From: a bacterium
Lineage (GTDB): Bacteria > Planctomycetota > UBA1135 > GCA-002686595
NCBI GenBank assembly: GCA_024226735.1
Contig: JAAELL010000349.1
Coordinates: 1-41,662 of the forward strand
Direction: 5' to 3'
DNA: 41,662 bases
Under the pieces are notes generated by a model. That model made no database searches. It had not been told where the DNA came from and saw only the letters and a list, made by a program, of their open reading frames with translations. Position numbers and translations under genes: made by a program. Shown piece by piece: positions 8,655 through 18,212 of the stretch. How positions within the stretch are numbered: position 1 is the stretch's first letter; the number at the start of each line of letters is the position of its first letter.

Positions 8655-10204
8655 GCGCCACCAATCCCCGCGGAATCCTCATCGTCGACCTCGGTGCGCA
8701 GTACGCGCAACTGATCGCGCGCCGCGTGCGCGAGGCCGGAACGTGGTGTGAGATCGCGCCTCCGACGCATGCGCTCGAGGTGGCGAAGACGATGGACTTG
8801 GGCGGCGTGATCCTGTCCGGCGGTCCGGCGTCGGTGTACGCCGAGGACGCGCCGAAGATCCCCGCCGGCGTGCTCGAGCTCGGCGTGCCCGTGCTCGGTA
8901 TTTGCTACGGGTTGCAGTGGATGGCGCAGGCGCTGGGCGGCACGGTCGAAGGCTCCGGCCAGCGCGAGTTCGGCCACACCTCGATCGGCATCGTGCGCTC
9001 CGAGGGACCGCTCGCGGGGATCGAGGGCCGCACCGTCGTCTGGATGAGCCACGGTGACAAGGTCACGCGCCTCCCGGACGGGTTCGCTGTCTACGCCCAA
9101 TCGGAGAGCTGCCCGTTCGCCGCCGTCGGTGACCCCGAGCGCGGCTTCTTCGGCGTGCAGTTCCACCCCGAGGTCAGCCACACCGTCCGGGGACGCGAGG
9201 TGATCCAGAGCTTCCTCTTCGAGGTCTGCCGCATGCCTGGCGATTGGCAGCCGGCGTCGATCGTCGAGCGCGAGATCGCTCGCGTGAAGGAGATCGTGGG
9301 GGACGAGGGCGAGGTCATCCTCGGCCTCTCGGGCGGCGTCGACAGCTCGGTCGCGGCGCTGATCCTGCACCGCGCGATCGGTGAGCGCCTGCACTGCATC
9401 TTCGTCGACAACGGCCTCTTGCGAAAAGGCGAGCGCGACGTCGTCGAGGCCGAGTTCCGTGAGCACCTCGGCATGGACCTGACGACGGTCGACGCGGGCG
9501 ATCGTTTCCTCGGCAGCCTCGACGGCGTCACGGACCCCGAGCTGAAGCGCAAGCGCATCGGACACGACTTCATCGAGGTCTTCCGCGCCGAGGCCAAGCG
9601 CTTTCGTAACGCAAACTACCTCGGTCAGGGCACGCTGTATCCCGACGTGATCGAGTCGGTCAACGTGCACGGCGGCAACACCGCGGTCATCAAGTCGCAC
9701 CACAACGTCGGCGGCCTGCCGGACGACCTCGAGCTCGGCCTCGTCGAGCCCCTGCGCGAGCTGTTCAAGGACGAGGTGCGCGCGATCGGCCGCCACCTGG
9801 GCCTCGACGAGCGCATCTTGATGCGTCAGCCCTTCCCCGGCCCCGGCCTCGCCGTGCGCATCGCGGGGGAGGTGACGCCGGACCGCTGCGAGCTCCTGCG
9901 CGAGGCCGACGCGATCGTCACGAGCGAGATCGAGGCCGCCGGCGCGCACGAGGGCCTGTGGCAGTACTTCGGCGTGCTGGTCCCGGTGAAGACCGTCGGC
10001 GTGATGGGGGACGCGCGCACGTACGAGTCGGTGATCGCACTGCGCATCGTCGAGTCGGTCGACGGCATGACCGCTGATTGGGGCTACCTGCCGCACGAGC
10101 TGTTGCGCACGATCTCGAACCGCGTCATCAACGAGGTGCGTGGGATCAACCGGGTCGTGCTGGACATCTCGTCCAAGCCGCCGGCGACGATCGAGTGGGA
10201 GTAG
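8651..10204 (+). CDS. guaA: GMP synthase (glutamine-hydrolysing)
   Basis: The 517-residue protein aminates XMP to GMP using glutamine and ATP. The class I glutaminase domain comes first, with nucleophile Cys85 in GICYGLQ and His172/Glu174 in FHPEVSH. Next is the ATP pyrophosphatase domain with P-loop SGGVDSS (227-233), then the GMPS C-terminal dimerisation domain ending in KPPATIEWE. Length is standard. The start ATG overlaps the guaB stop by 4 bp, so IMP to GMP conversion is encoded by one operon. Confidence 0.98.
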   Translation: MSATNPRGILIVDLGAQYAQLIARRVREAGTWCEIAPPTHALEVAKTMDLGGVILSGGPASVYAEDAPKIPAGVLELGVPVLGICYGLQWMAQALGGTVEGSGQREFGHTSIGIVRSEGPLAGIEGRTVVWMSHGDKVTRLPDGFAVYAQSESCPFAAVGDPERGFFGVQFHPEVSHTVRGREVIQSFLFEVCRMPGDWQPASIVEREIARVKEIVGDEGEVILGLSGGVDSSVAALILHRAIGERLHCIFVDNGLLRKGERDVVEAEFREHLGMDLTTVDAGDRFLGSLDGVTDPELKRKRIGHDFIEVFRAEAKRFRNANYLGQGTLYPDVIESVNVHGGNTAVIKSHHNVGGLPDDLELGLVEPLRELFKDEVRAIGRHLGLDERILMRQPFPGPGLAVRIAGEVTPDRCELLREADAIVTSEIEAAGAHEGLWQYFGVLVPVKTVGVMGDARTYESVIALRIVESVDGMTADWGYLPHELLRTISNRVINEVRGINRVVLDISSKPPATIEWE

Positions 10205-10214
10205 GGGGGACTGG

Positions 10215-10228
10215 CCCCGCTTGCGGGG
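10215..10228 (+). terminator. Small GC hairpin after guaA
   Basis: CCCCG-CTTG-CGGGG forms a 5-bp stem with a 4-nt loop 10 bp after the guaA stop. No T run follows, so it may be a weak or Rho-assisted terminator or only a stabilising 3' hairpin. Confidence 0.35.
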
Positions 10229-10267
10229 TGAGCAGAGTCGTGTCAGGGTGGTGCACCGGAGGACACG

Positions 10268-10428
10268 ATGAAACACCTCGCAGCTCGCTCGACCTGTCCG
10301 CTGTGCCCGTCAACCCGCCGCAGGCCGTGCTTGCGGGAGAGACGCGGAACTTCCAGTGTCGGTACCGCGACATCAACCCGGGCCCGACCAGCAACTTCAC
10401 GGACGGGCTAGAGGTCTTGTTCTTCTGA
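10268..10428 (+). pseudogene. Collapsed secreted-protein gene: 5' start joined to module tail
   Basis: A good Shine-Dalgarno (CGGAGG) sits 7 bp before ATG 10268, which opens MKHLAARS, like the beginning of a signal peptide. Within about 20 bp the sequence becomes the last 47 residues of the shared C-terminal module, but in a different frame: AVPVNPPQAVLAGETRNF, then QCRYRDINPGPTSNFTDGL, ending at the TGA at 10428. The frame from the ATG stops at 10411. The simplest reading is that a large internal deletion removed nearly the whole gene and left its two ends. W is replaced by C in the FQAWYRD motif (QCRYRD). It lies directly upstream of the Kelch gene, which bears the same module. Confidence 0.75.
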
Positions 10429-10440
10429 ATCGGGAGGCTC

Positions 10441-11925
10441 ATGGTGACCTTTCTTGCGCGCAGTCTCGTTCTGGCCTCGGCGGCCCTCGTCGCGCCCTCG
10501 AGCGCGCAGTGGTCGACGGGCACACTCTCCCAAGCGCGCGGCGAGCTCGTCGCGACGAGCGTGGGAGCGAAGGCGCTGTTCGCGGGCGGTGCGGCGTCCG
10601 GCGGCGTCAGCGACGTCGTGGACGTCTACGATGCTCGCACGGGGACGTGGACGAGCGCGACGCTCTCCGTCGCGCGGCGTTCGCTCGCGGCGACGGCGGT
10701 CGGCGGCGAAGCGCTCTTTGCCGGCGGCTACGCCAGCGGCAACTTCGCCCAGAGTCGCGTCGACGTGTTCGACGCCGCGACCGGGACCTGGTCGTGGTCG
10801 ACCCTCTCGCCGGGGCGCCAGCAGCTGGCCGCCGCGAGTGCGGCAGGGGTCGCGCTCTTCGCTGGCGGCCTGACGACGACGAACGGACACGTCGTGTCGG
10901 ACCGCGTCAATCTCTACGACTCGTCTACGAGGAGCTGGACGGCGGCCGCGCTCTCGCTGAGGCGCAGGAAGCTCGCAGCTACGGGAGTCGCCGACCTCGT
11001 TCTGTTCGCGGGCGGCTACTACACCGCGACCTATGAGAGCGCGCGCGTCGACCTCTACGACACCACGAGCGGAACCTGGTCGACGGCCTCGCTCAGTACG
11101 CCGCGTGTCGAGCTGGCGGCCACCAGCGTCGGCGGACGGGCGCTGTTCGCGGGCGGGCGCCAGGGCGACGCGCACGCCGAGGCCTGCGTCGACATCTACG
11201 ACACGGCGACCGGCGCCTGGTCCGTCGCGTTCTTGTCGCAGGCGCGCTGGAACCTCGCGGCGGCGTCGGTCGGTCCGTTCGCGCTGTTCGCGGGGGGGGA
11301 GACGGCCGCGTCCGTCTCGAACGTCGTGGACATCTACGACTCGCGCACGCAGACGTGGACGGAGGCGACGCTCTCCGAGGCACGCAGTCTGCTGGTCGCG
11401 ACCAGCGTTGCAAACACCACCTTGTTCGGCGGCGGTCGTGACGCGTCCGCGTTCAGCGACGTCGTCGATCTGTTTCACCCGCCGATCGGAGGCAGCGACC
11501 TGAGCTGCCTTCCCGTCACCAACTCGACCGGCTCGCGGGCGCGGATCGAGATCCGCGGCAACGCGTTCGCGGGCCAGCCGCTCAGCGCCACGTGCGCGTT
11601 CGGACCGCCGGGAGAGTTCGGGTTCTTCTTGTCCGGTCCGAACCCGGGCGTGTATGCCGTCCCGCCGATGTCGACCGGTGTGCTCTGCATCGCAGCGCCG
11701 CAGTATCGCTACAACCTGGGGCCGCCGCTGCGGCAACTCTTCGCGTTCGACGCCGCGGGGAACTCGCAGGCGATCGCAGGAGGCGGGTCGTGCGAGCTGC
11801 GTACGGGAGGGCCTTGGCCCCCGGCCGTTGCGGTCGGCGAGAGCCGAGCGTTCCAGGCCTGGTACCGCGACGGCCCGGGTTTCGTCAGCGGCTTCTCGGA
11901 CTCGCGGATCGTGGCGTTCGATTGA
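10441..11925 (+). CDS. Secreted seven-Kelch-repeat protein with shared C-terminal module
   Basis: The 494-residue protein has a signal peptide (residues about 1-22, ending P-S-S-A-Q) and then seven Kelch-like blades. Each has the pattern W-x4-L-S-x-A/G-R-x3-A-A/T-S/A-x-G-x-x-A-L-F-A-G-G followed by V-D-x-Y/F-D; seven units form a closed propeller. The remaining 140 residues, from about LSCLPVTNSTG, are the shared module with FGFFLSGPNPGVY, CIAAPQYRY and FQAWYRDG. It is likely exported and binds a ligand or surface partner through the propeller. ATG 10441 follows GGGAGGCTC, a good ribosome site. It is probably monocistronic, with a hairpin downstream. Confidence 0.88.
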   Translation: MVTFLARSLVLASAALVAPSSAQWSTGTLSQARGELVATSVGAKALFAGGAASGGVSDVVDVYDARTGTWTSATLSVARRSLAATAVGGEALFAGGYASGNFAQSRVDVFDAATGTWSWSTLSPGRQQLAAASAAGVALFAGGLTTTNGHVVSDRVNLYDSSTRSWTAAALSLRRRKLAATGVADLVLFAGGYYTATYESARVDLYDTTSGTWSTASLSTPRVELAATSVGGRALFAGGRQGDAHAEACVDIYDTATGAWSVAFLSQARWNLAAASVGPFALFAGGETAASVSNVVDIYDSRTQTWTEATLSEARSLLVATSVANTTLFGGGRDASAFSDVVDLFHPPIGGSDLSCLPVTNSTGSRARIEIRGNAFAGQPLSATCAFGPPGEFGFFLSGPNPGVYAVPPMSTGVLCIAAPQYRYNLGPPLRQLFAFDAAGNSQAIAGGGSCELRTGGPWPPAVAVGESRAFQAWYRDGPGFVSGFSDSRIVAFD

Positions 11926-11983
11926 TCGCCGTCACTGCGGCGAGCCTTGGGCTGCGTGCGCAAGTGCCCCACGCAAACGGAGG

Positions 11984-12015
11984 CGGCCCCGCCCCGATGT
12001 TTCGGGGCGAGGCCG
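11984..12015. terminator. Bidirectional GC-rich hairpin between convergent genes
   Basis: CGGCC-CCGCCCCG is complementary to CGGGGCG-A-GGCCG around an ATGTTT loop, giving a stem of about 12 bp with one bulge. It lies between the ends of the Kelch gene (plus) and the Ig-like lipoprotein gene (minus), where a shared terminator is expected. There is no clear T run on either side. Confidence 0.55.
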
Positions 12016-12036
12016 GGTTGCAGGTGGCTGGGTGGC

Positions 12037-15027
12037 CTACTCGGTCGGGTTCACGACCAGCGGCGCCGCCGCGTTTTGCGCGAGGTCTTCGATGTTGGAA
12101 GCCGTCAGCGTCTCGGTCGTGCCGAGGGGCGCGTCGAGCGTCACGCGGTAGATCCCGCCGTCGAGCTGGGTGACCGCGGTCGCGGCTTGGCCGCCCGAGC
12201 CGGCCCAGTTGCCGATCGTCGTGGCCAGAGTCGTGTCCACGTCCTCGTCGAACATCACGTCGATCACGGCGTTCGTCGCGTCCTGGCGCAGGTTCGCGAA
12301 CGCGTCCGCGATGCCCGGTGCGGTGGTGTCCCCGCCGACGACGCCGGCGACAGCGGCCGCGACGATCGCGTTGCCCGCGACGTCGGTGACGTTGGACGTC
12401 GTGATGCTGATCGCGCTCGCCGGGTCGAGGTGCACGCCGTCGGGCAGCATGATCTCGACGCTCGAGCTCGTGCTCGAGTACGTGAAGGTGGCGCCCGTGA
12501 CGTCGACGGCGGCGCCGTTGGTCACCGCGTAGTTGGCCGCGGTCAGGGCGCTCGTCGTGTCGACCTGCTCATCGAATGTGACGACGATGAAGTCGTTTCC
12601 GTCGTTCGCGACGGCCGTACCGGCGGTCGTCGTGACGGTCGGTGCGGTGGCGTCGGCCGCCTGGACCGCGAAGTTCGCCTGTGCGCCAGCGACGTTGCCG
12701 GCGAGGTCGGTCTGCGCGGTGGCCGCGATGATGAGGTTGTCCGAGACGGCCGGCGTGACGCCGAACGTCAGTCGCACGACGCGCGGGCCGACGAGGACCG
12801 CAGCCGTCGCCGGGTTGGTCGCGTTCGTGTAGTGCGCGATCGTCGTGGCGGCCGTCGCATCGACGGGCTCGTCGAACAGCACCAGGATCGAGTCGGCGAC
12901 GACCGGGTCGAGTCGCGCGTCGTTCACGCCGACCGTAGGGGCCGTGTTGTCACCCACCGGGGCGATCGCCAGATCGCTGTCCGCCGCCGTCATGGCGACG
13001 CCCTGCGGGCTCGAGATGTTGTCGATGGCCAGGTCGTACGTGTTCGCGAACTGGACGTTGTGGTCGCCATTGCCGGAGAAGGCGATCGAGACCTCGTCCG
13101 TACCGTTGAAGCTGAACTCCGCCATCGAGAGGTCGATGGCCGTGCCCTGGGTCACGGTGTAGTTGGCGGGGTCCATCAGCCCGAAGGGGTGCACGTCGTC
13201 GTCGAACTTGACGAGCACCGTGTCGTTGCGCTCGCCGACGACGGCGGTGACGACCGAGTTGCCACCGTCGAGCGCGGGCTCGTCGGTGTCCTCGGCGACG
13301 ACCGCCGTGGACGCCGTGGGGAAGAGCTGGTTGCCGGCGAGGTCGGTAACGCCGTAGATTTCGAGCGCGTCGCCGGCCGTGGGGGTGACGGCGTAGTTGA
13401 CCGTCGCGCCGATCCCGGCGTCGGCCGCAGCCGACGTCGTCGGCTCGAACGTCGCAATACCCGGGTCGATGCCGCCGGACATACCGGCGATCGTGATGAC
13501 CGTGTTCGTGTCGGTCTCAGTGATCGCGACGTTGCCGGCCGTGCCTGACGCGTCGTTGGTCAGGACGAAGTCGAGCGCGGTTCCGCCGGCCGACGTGGTG
13601 ATGTCGAACGCGTTGGCGTCGATCTGGGCGCGCAGGTCGGTGACCGTCGCCGTGTCGTCGCCGTAGTCGGCCGCGACTGTGATCGCACCGCCCGCGACGC
13701 CGCCGCCCGTCATGCCCGTGACCGTCTGGACGGCCGCGGTGTCGACGTTCGTGATCGCGACGTTGCCGGCGACTCCGGTGCTGTCGTTGACGACGACGAT
13801 GTCGGTCGCTGCGCCGCCTGCGAACGCGGTGATGTTGATCGCCGACAAGTTGATCGTGGTGAGCAGGTTGTTCATCGTGTCGGCGGCGGTCGCGCCGATC
13901 GTGACGGACGTGCCGGTCGCGGTCGCGTTGCTGTCGAACTCGAACGTCTCGCCGGTGACGCCGTCGTTGAGGGTCACGCTGTCGGTGTCGTTGGGCTGGC
14001 CGGAGATGGCAATCGTGCCCATGCCGCCGAAGTCGAACTCGAAGTCGACCGCCGTTACGCCGTCGGAGACGACGATGCCGTCGCCGTCGGCCGGACGGCC
14101 GGAAATGGCGAACGTGCCGGTCGCCGCGACGCCCGGGTCGCTCGCGTCCGTGATGATGAAGCGCGTACCGGAGACCGGAACCGCACCGATCAGGTCGGCC
14201 GTGGCGATGTTCTCGACGTGCTCGCTGAAGCGGATGTTCAGCGTGCCGCCCGAGCCCTCCGCGACGGCCGTGAGCGTCGGCGGCGTCGTGTCGCCTCCGA
14301 CCATGCCGTTGACCGCGTCGACGCCGATCGTCGTGGCCGTGATGACGTTGCCGCCGAAGTCACGCATCGTCGTGAAGGTGACGTGGACGTCGTCGAACGT
14401 GTGCAGGTTCTGATCCGCCGAGCCTGCGCCGAGTGTGATCGTCGCGGTCCGCGTCGCACCGACGTACGCGATCGCGGCGCCCGTGATGTCGAACGGAGTG
14501 CCCTGCGGAGACTCGAGGTTCCAGTTGGCCGTGCTCGTGACCTCGGAGGAGATCATGTCGTCACTGAAGACGACGGCGATCGTGTCGTTCTCGTTGCCTT
14601 CAATCGTCGTGCCGGCGATCGAGGCGCCCGAGGGGGCCGTCGTGTCGCTGCTCGTGATTGCCGCGTTGTTGACCGCGTCGAGATCGTTGCCAGACGTGTC
14701 CTCGATGTTCGAGCTGATGCTCACCGTGTGCGTGCCGGGGATCGCGAGGGCGTCCAGCGTCAGGCGCACGGTGTCGCCGCCGCGCAGGCTCGCGGTGAGG
14801 ACGTTGATGCCGCCGCTGAGCGTGAAGTTGGTCTCGTCCTCGGCTTCGGAGCGCTTGAGGTCGTCGTTGAAGCGGATGTCGAGCGTCTGGCCCGTGATGT
14901 CGACGCCACGTTTCTGCACGAACGACGTCGCGCGCGGGGCCGTGTCGTCTCCGGAGGAGGAGGAGGAGCATGCGGCGAGCAGCATGGTGCTCGCGACTAG
15001 GGCCCACTGGTTTCGGTTGTTACGCAT
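12037..15027 (-). CDS. Large Ig-like repeat lipoprotein
   Basis: The 996-residue protein starts with a lipoprotein signal (lipobox L-A-A-C, Cys20) followed by a Ser-rich tether, so it should be anchored in a membrane. The body is a string of SbsA/Big-type Ig-like domains, each with a D-T-T/D-x-x-x-P-T/S-x-x-x-A boundary and core motifs such as VVFSDDM, VKFDDDV, VLFDEPV, VTFDEQV and MFDEDV, which are typical of bacterial surface adhesion modules. Residues about 303-520 differ: they contain incomplete copies of an AISGxPxDxD ... FEFD / AGNVAIT ... GMxGG repeat. A surface structural or adhesive role is inferred. ATG 15027 is the only start giving the lipobox. Confidence 0.85.
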   Translation of the reverse strand: MRNNRNQWALVASTMLLAACSSSSSGDDTAPRATSFVQKRGVDITGQTLDIRFNDDLKRSEAEDETNFTLSGGINVLTASLRGGDTVRLTLDALAIPGTHTVSISSNIEDTSGNDLDAVNNAAITSSDTTAPSGASIAGTTIEGNENDTIAVVFSDDMISSEVTSTANWNLESPQGTPFDITGAAIAYVGATRTATITLGAGSADQNLHTFDDVHVTFTTMRDFGGNVITATTIGVDAVNGMVGGDTTPPTLTAVAEGSGGTLNIRFSEHVENIATADLIGAVPVSGTRFIITDASDPGVAATGTFAISGRPADGDGIVVSDGVTAVDFEFDFGGMGTIAISGQPNDTDSVTLNDGVTGETFEFDSNATATGTSVTIGATAADTMNNLLTTINLSAINITAFAGGAATDIVVVNDSTGVAGNVAITNVDTAAVQTVTGMTGGGVAGGAITVAADYGDDTATVTDLRAQIDANAFDITTSAGGTALDFVLTNDASGTAGNVAITETDTNTVITIAGMSGGIDPGIATFEPTTSAAADAGIGATVNYAVTPTAGDALEIYGVTDLAGNQLFPTASTAVVAEDTDEPALDGGNSVVTAVVGERNDTVLVKFDDDVHPFGLMDPANYTVTQGTAIDLSMAEFSFNGTDEVSIAFSGNGDHNVQFANTYDLAIDNISSPQGVAMTAADSDLAIAPVGDNTAPTVGVNDARLDPVVADSILVLFDEPVDATAATTIAHYTNATNPATAAVLVGPRVVRLTFGVTPAVSDNLIIAATAQTDLAGNVAGAQANFAVQAADATAPTVTTTAGTAVANDGNDFIVVTFDEQVDTTSALTAANYAVTNGAAVDVTGATFTYSSTSSSVEIMLPDGVHLDPASAISITTSNVTDVAGNAIVAAAVAGVVGGDTTAPGIADAFANLRQDATNAVIDVMFDEDVDTTLATTIGNWAGSGGQAATAVTQLDGGIYRVTLDAPLGTTETLTASNIEDLAQNAAAPLVVNPTE

Positions 15028-15276
15028 GGGTAGCTGGGGATCCGCCGCGGTCCGCGGGTTCAGAACGTGGAGTGCGCCCGATCAAGAAGTGATTGGGCCT
15101 GGGGCCCCTAACCTCGACCGATCCCGGCGAGACCTGACCACCTGTGGACGCGAATCCGCGGACTCTCCCGAACATGGGAACTCGGGCGGTCGTCCGGGAA
15201 ATCTGCGGATCCCTGGCCAGCCTCCTACGACACCCTCGGTGCCGAGAAGTCCCGCGCCGGGAACCGGCGGCCCAGG

Positions 15277-16986
15277 TCACAGGAAGGTGATCGAGAGCCC
15301 GTCGGTGAAGTTCGACGTCAGCGCCGGATTGTGGTCGCGGTACCAGGCTTGGAAGTTCCAAGTCTCCCCAGGCAGCACCGCCTGAGCCGGGTTCACCGGG
15401 ACCGCGAGCAAGTTGATCCGCACGCTATCCTCCGGTCCCGTGAGGATCTGGCCCGGCAGGTTGTAACGGCCGATGTCGCCGGTCAGGCACGAGTAGCCCT
15501 GCGAGCCGGGCGGCATGAAGAACCCGGCCGTCTGGCTGGCTAGGAAGAAGCCGAACTGACCCGGCGGGAGCTGCGCGGCGTGCAGGGTGATCTCGTTCCG
15601 CACGGCCGGACGCCAGCCCGTCGCGTGGATCACACCTGACAGACCGCTCGAGTTCATGGCGGCCGGACCGCAGTAGCTCGTGCCGAGCGTTCCGGCGCCG
15701 GAGAAGACGCGCGCGCTGCCCGCGTCGCCGCCGCCGCCGGCCTCGTCCGCGATCGCGCCGACGATAAGATCGGCGTGGCCGTCGCCGTCGACGTTCCTCG
15801 CGCAGCTCACCGACGTTCCGAAGCGGTCGCCCGCGTCGTCGCCGTGGAACGTGTGGAGCGTCGCACCGGTCGCACCCGAGAACACCCGCACGCTGCCCGA
15901 GTCGGAGCCGTTGACGTCGGCGCGGTAGGCACCGACCACGAGGTCGTCGGACCCGTCCGCGTTCACGTCGCCCGCTCCGGCGACGGAGAACCCGAAGTGG
16001 TCTTGCGCCGCCGCTCCGTCGAACGTGTGCAGGACGGTGCCGTCGATGCCAGAGTAGACGCGCGCGCGGCCCGCGAGGCTGCCGTTGTCGTCGTCCCCGT
16101 AGGCGCCGACGATCACGTCGCAGAAGCCGTCGTTGTTCACGTCTCCCGCTCCGCTTACCGACGTGCCGAAGCGGTCGTCGGCGTCGTCGCCGGTGAACGT
16201 GTACAGGGACAAGCCGTTCGCGCCCGAAAGCACGCGCGCGCTCCCGGAGCCTGGGCCGTTCGGTGCCGCGCCCGGCGCGCCGACGATCACGTCGTCGTGT
16301 CCGTCGCCGTCGACGTCGCCTGCCCCGCTCACGCACTCGCCGAAGTGGTCGCCGGGCAAGCGGCCTTCGAAGCTGAAGAGCAGGGTACCGTTCGCGCCCG
16401 AGTACACGTTCGCCGCGCCGCAGTCGGCGCCGATTCCGTCCGCCCGGTCGGCGCCGACGATGACGTCGTCGAAGCCGTCGCTATTCACGTCTCCGGCGCC
16501 CGAGACCGACCAGCCGAACTGGTCACCCGCCGCCGCGCCGGCAAACCTGTAGAGGAGGTCGCCCGAGCGTCCCGAGAAGATGCTCGCGCTGCCCGCGTTG
16601 GACCCGTTCCCGTCGTCGAAGTAGGCACCCACGACGAGATCGTCGAACCCGTCACCGTCGACGTCGCCGGCTCCGCTGACCGAGCGCCCGAAGCGGTCGA
16701 ACGCGGAGTCGCCGACGAAGAAGTGCAGCGTCACGCCACTGCGCCCCGAGACGACGCGCGCGCTCCCTGCATTCGACCCCCCGTCGTCGTCGTGGGTCGC
16801 GCCGACGATCACGTCGTCGAAGCCATCGCCGTTGACGTCACCAGCACTGGCAACGGCCGTGCCGAGGCGGTCTCCGGGCTCACCGTCCAAAGCCAACAGC
16901 ACCGATTGGGCATGGGCCGAAGGGCAGGCGGCGGCGAGGGTTGCGAGCACGAGGCTCGCGTGCGTGGATGAGTGGCGGTCAGGCAA
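15277..16986 (-). CDS. Secreted seven-FG-GAP-repeat protein with shared C-terminal module
   Basis: The 569-residue protein has a signal peptide ending A-H-A-Q and seven FG-GAP blades. Each has the form F-G-x-S-V-x-x-A-G-D-V-D/N-x-D-G-x-D-D-V-I-V-G-A, with the Asp-rich D-x-D-G-x-D Ca2+ loop of integrin-alpha-type propellers. The final 135 residues, from SYCGPAAMNSSG, are the shared module with FGFFLASQTAGFFMPPGSQG, NFQAWYRDHNP and SNFTDGLSITF. The start is a TTG at 16986 with GGTGAA upstream; no ATG precedes the signal peptide, so this start is moderately certain. The 249 bp between this gene and the lipoprotein gene contain nothing I can identify. Confidence 0.87.
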   Translation of the reverse strand: MPDRHSSTHASLVLATLAAACPSAHAQSVLLALDGEPGDRLGTAVASAGDVNGDGFDDVIVGATHDDDGGSNAGSARVVSGRSGVTLHFFVGDSAFDRFGRSVSGAGDVDGDGFDDLVVGAYFDDGNGSNAGSASIFSGRSGDLLYRFAGAAAGDQFGWSVSGAGDVNSDGFDDVIVGADRADGIGADCGAANVYSGANGTLLFSFEGRLPGDHFGECVSGAGDVDGDGHDDVIVGAPGAAPNGPGSGSARVLSGANGLSLYTFTGDDADDRFGTSVSGAGDVNNDGFCDVIVGAYGDDDNGSLAGRARVYSGIDGTVLHTFDGAAAQDHFGFSVAGAGDVNADGSDDLVVGAYRADVNGSDSGSVRVFSGATGATLHTFHGDDAGDRFGTSVSCARNVDGDGHADLIVGAIADEAGGGGDAGSARVFSGAGTLGTSYCGPAAMNSSGLSGVIHATGWRPAVRNEITLHAAQLPPGQFGFFLASQTAGFFMPPGSQGYSCLTGDIGRYNLPGQILTGPEDSVRINLLAVPVNPAQAVLPGETWNFQAWYRDHNPALTSNFTDGLSITFL

Positions 16987-17116
16987 GTCGGTTCACCGCA
17001 GGGTGGCCGCCATCGTACGGCGCCGCACCGATCCTGCCTGGTCCCGGATCGAGACGGACCTTGGGCCCGTCACTCCGCGAAGGTACCTTCGGCTCACCCG
17101 GCGAAAGGAGATAGCG

Positions 17117-18118
17117 ATGCCGGGCCCCGAGGAGTGGCGGCCACGATGGTGGCGAACCTGAAAGAGAAGACCGGCAAGACCCTGCCCCAGTGGCTGAAGG
17201 TCACCAAGGCCGCGAAGCTCGAGAAGCACGGTCAGATCGTGAAGATGCTCGAGGCCGCCCACGGCGTGACGCACGGCTTCGCGAACCTGATCGCGCACAA
17301 GACGCTCGAGTCGGGCGCTCCAGCGGCCGCATCCGATGATCTCGTCGGTGCCCAACACGCGGGCAAGAAGGAGTCGCTCAAGCCGATCTACGACGCCTTG
17401 ATCCAGCCCTCGACGGCGACGCGCGTCGACGGCGGCATCAACCGGAAGGGCGAGCCTGCTGGCGAACGGCTCGAGGCGTCGGGGAGCTTCAATGCGATGT
17501 GCTCGCACCGCGTGCGTCTGAGCGCCAAGAAGGACGTCGATGCCGAGCTGAAGCGACAGCTCGTGGGCGTGGCCGGCGCGAGTGCCGAGGTCACGGTGCA
17601 GTCCGGTTCCCACCGTCAGACGACGCGCGCGCGTGATGGCCGCTTCGCGACGAGCGGCGTTCCCCCGGGGGAGCGGGGCGCCGTGACCGTTCGCGTCGAG
17701 GGCTTCGTGCTGTTCACGCTGTCGGGCACGACGTTGATCGCTGGCGAGGAGCACGAGCTCGGAGAGCTCGTGCTGGATCGCGGCGCAACGCTGACGGTCG
17801 CGGTCGGCGATGCGTTCGGAGAGGCGGTTGCCGGCGCCGGCGTCGATGTGCGCACGGGCCATCTGTCCTGGTCTCCGGCGCAACTGGCGGCACCACGGCG
17901 CGGTGCCGGATCTCGGCGCGCCAATCGGCCGCAAGGGCCGCGCGGCCTTCCACGTGTGGGCGCCGCCCGGACGATACGACATCGCCTTGGAGGTGCGCGC
18001 GCACACCGGGCCGACGTGGAGGGCGAGCCTCGCGGGGATCGACGTCCCGATGCCGGCCGCAGGCGCGCTGTCGGGCGAGCTCGACCTGGGCAAGGTCGTC
18101 GTCGAGCCAGTGCGCTGA
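17117..18118 (+). pseudogene. Chimeric remnant: DUF4287/DUF5655 protein fused to a beta-sandwich protein fragment
   Basis: A strong ribosome site (AAAGGAG) precedes ATG 17117, but that frame stops after 14 codons. The DUF4287 sequence (MVANLKEKTGKTLPQWLKV ... HGFANLIAHKT) continues in another frame from 17146, implying a small 5' frameshift. At about 17401 KPIYDAL runs straight into IQPSTATRVDGGIN, so the middle of the DUF5655 domain (about 30 residues in relatives, from memory) is missing, while SFNAMCSHRVRL is kept. At about 17563 the protein switches to an unrelated carboxypeptidase-regulatory-like sequence (SGVPPGERGAVTVRVEGF). That part is itself frameshifted near 17885 and ends in frame 2 with HVWAPPGRYDIALEVRAHTG ... 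VVVEPVR at 18118. At least four lesions make function unlikely. Confidence 0.72.
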
Positions 18119-18212
18119 TCGCCGCTGCGCCTTTCTGTGCGGGATTCTGTGATTTCGTCGAAGGGTTCTGGGCTTCGTGCGCACGAAGAGAACCCCACAA
18201 CGGAGACCCCAC

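Noticed and set aside
11947..13548. 533-residue plus-strand frame opposite the lipoprotein gene
   Set aside because: Low-complexity RDGRVG-type sequence without signal or motif; a shadow of the Ig-like repeats.
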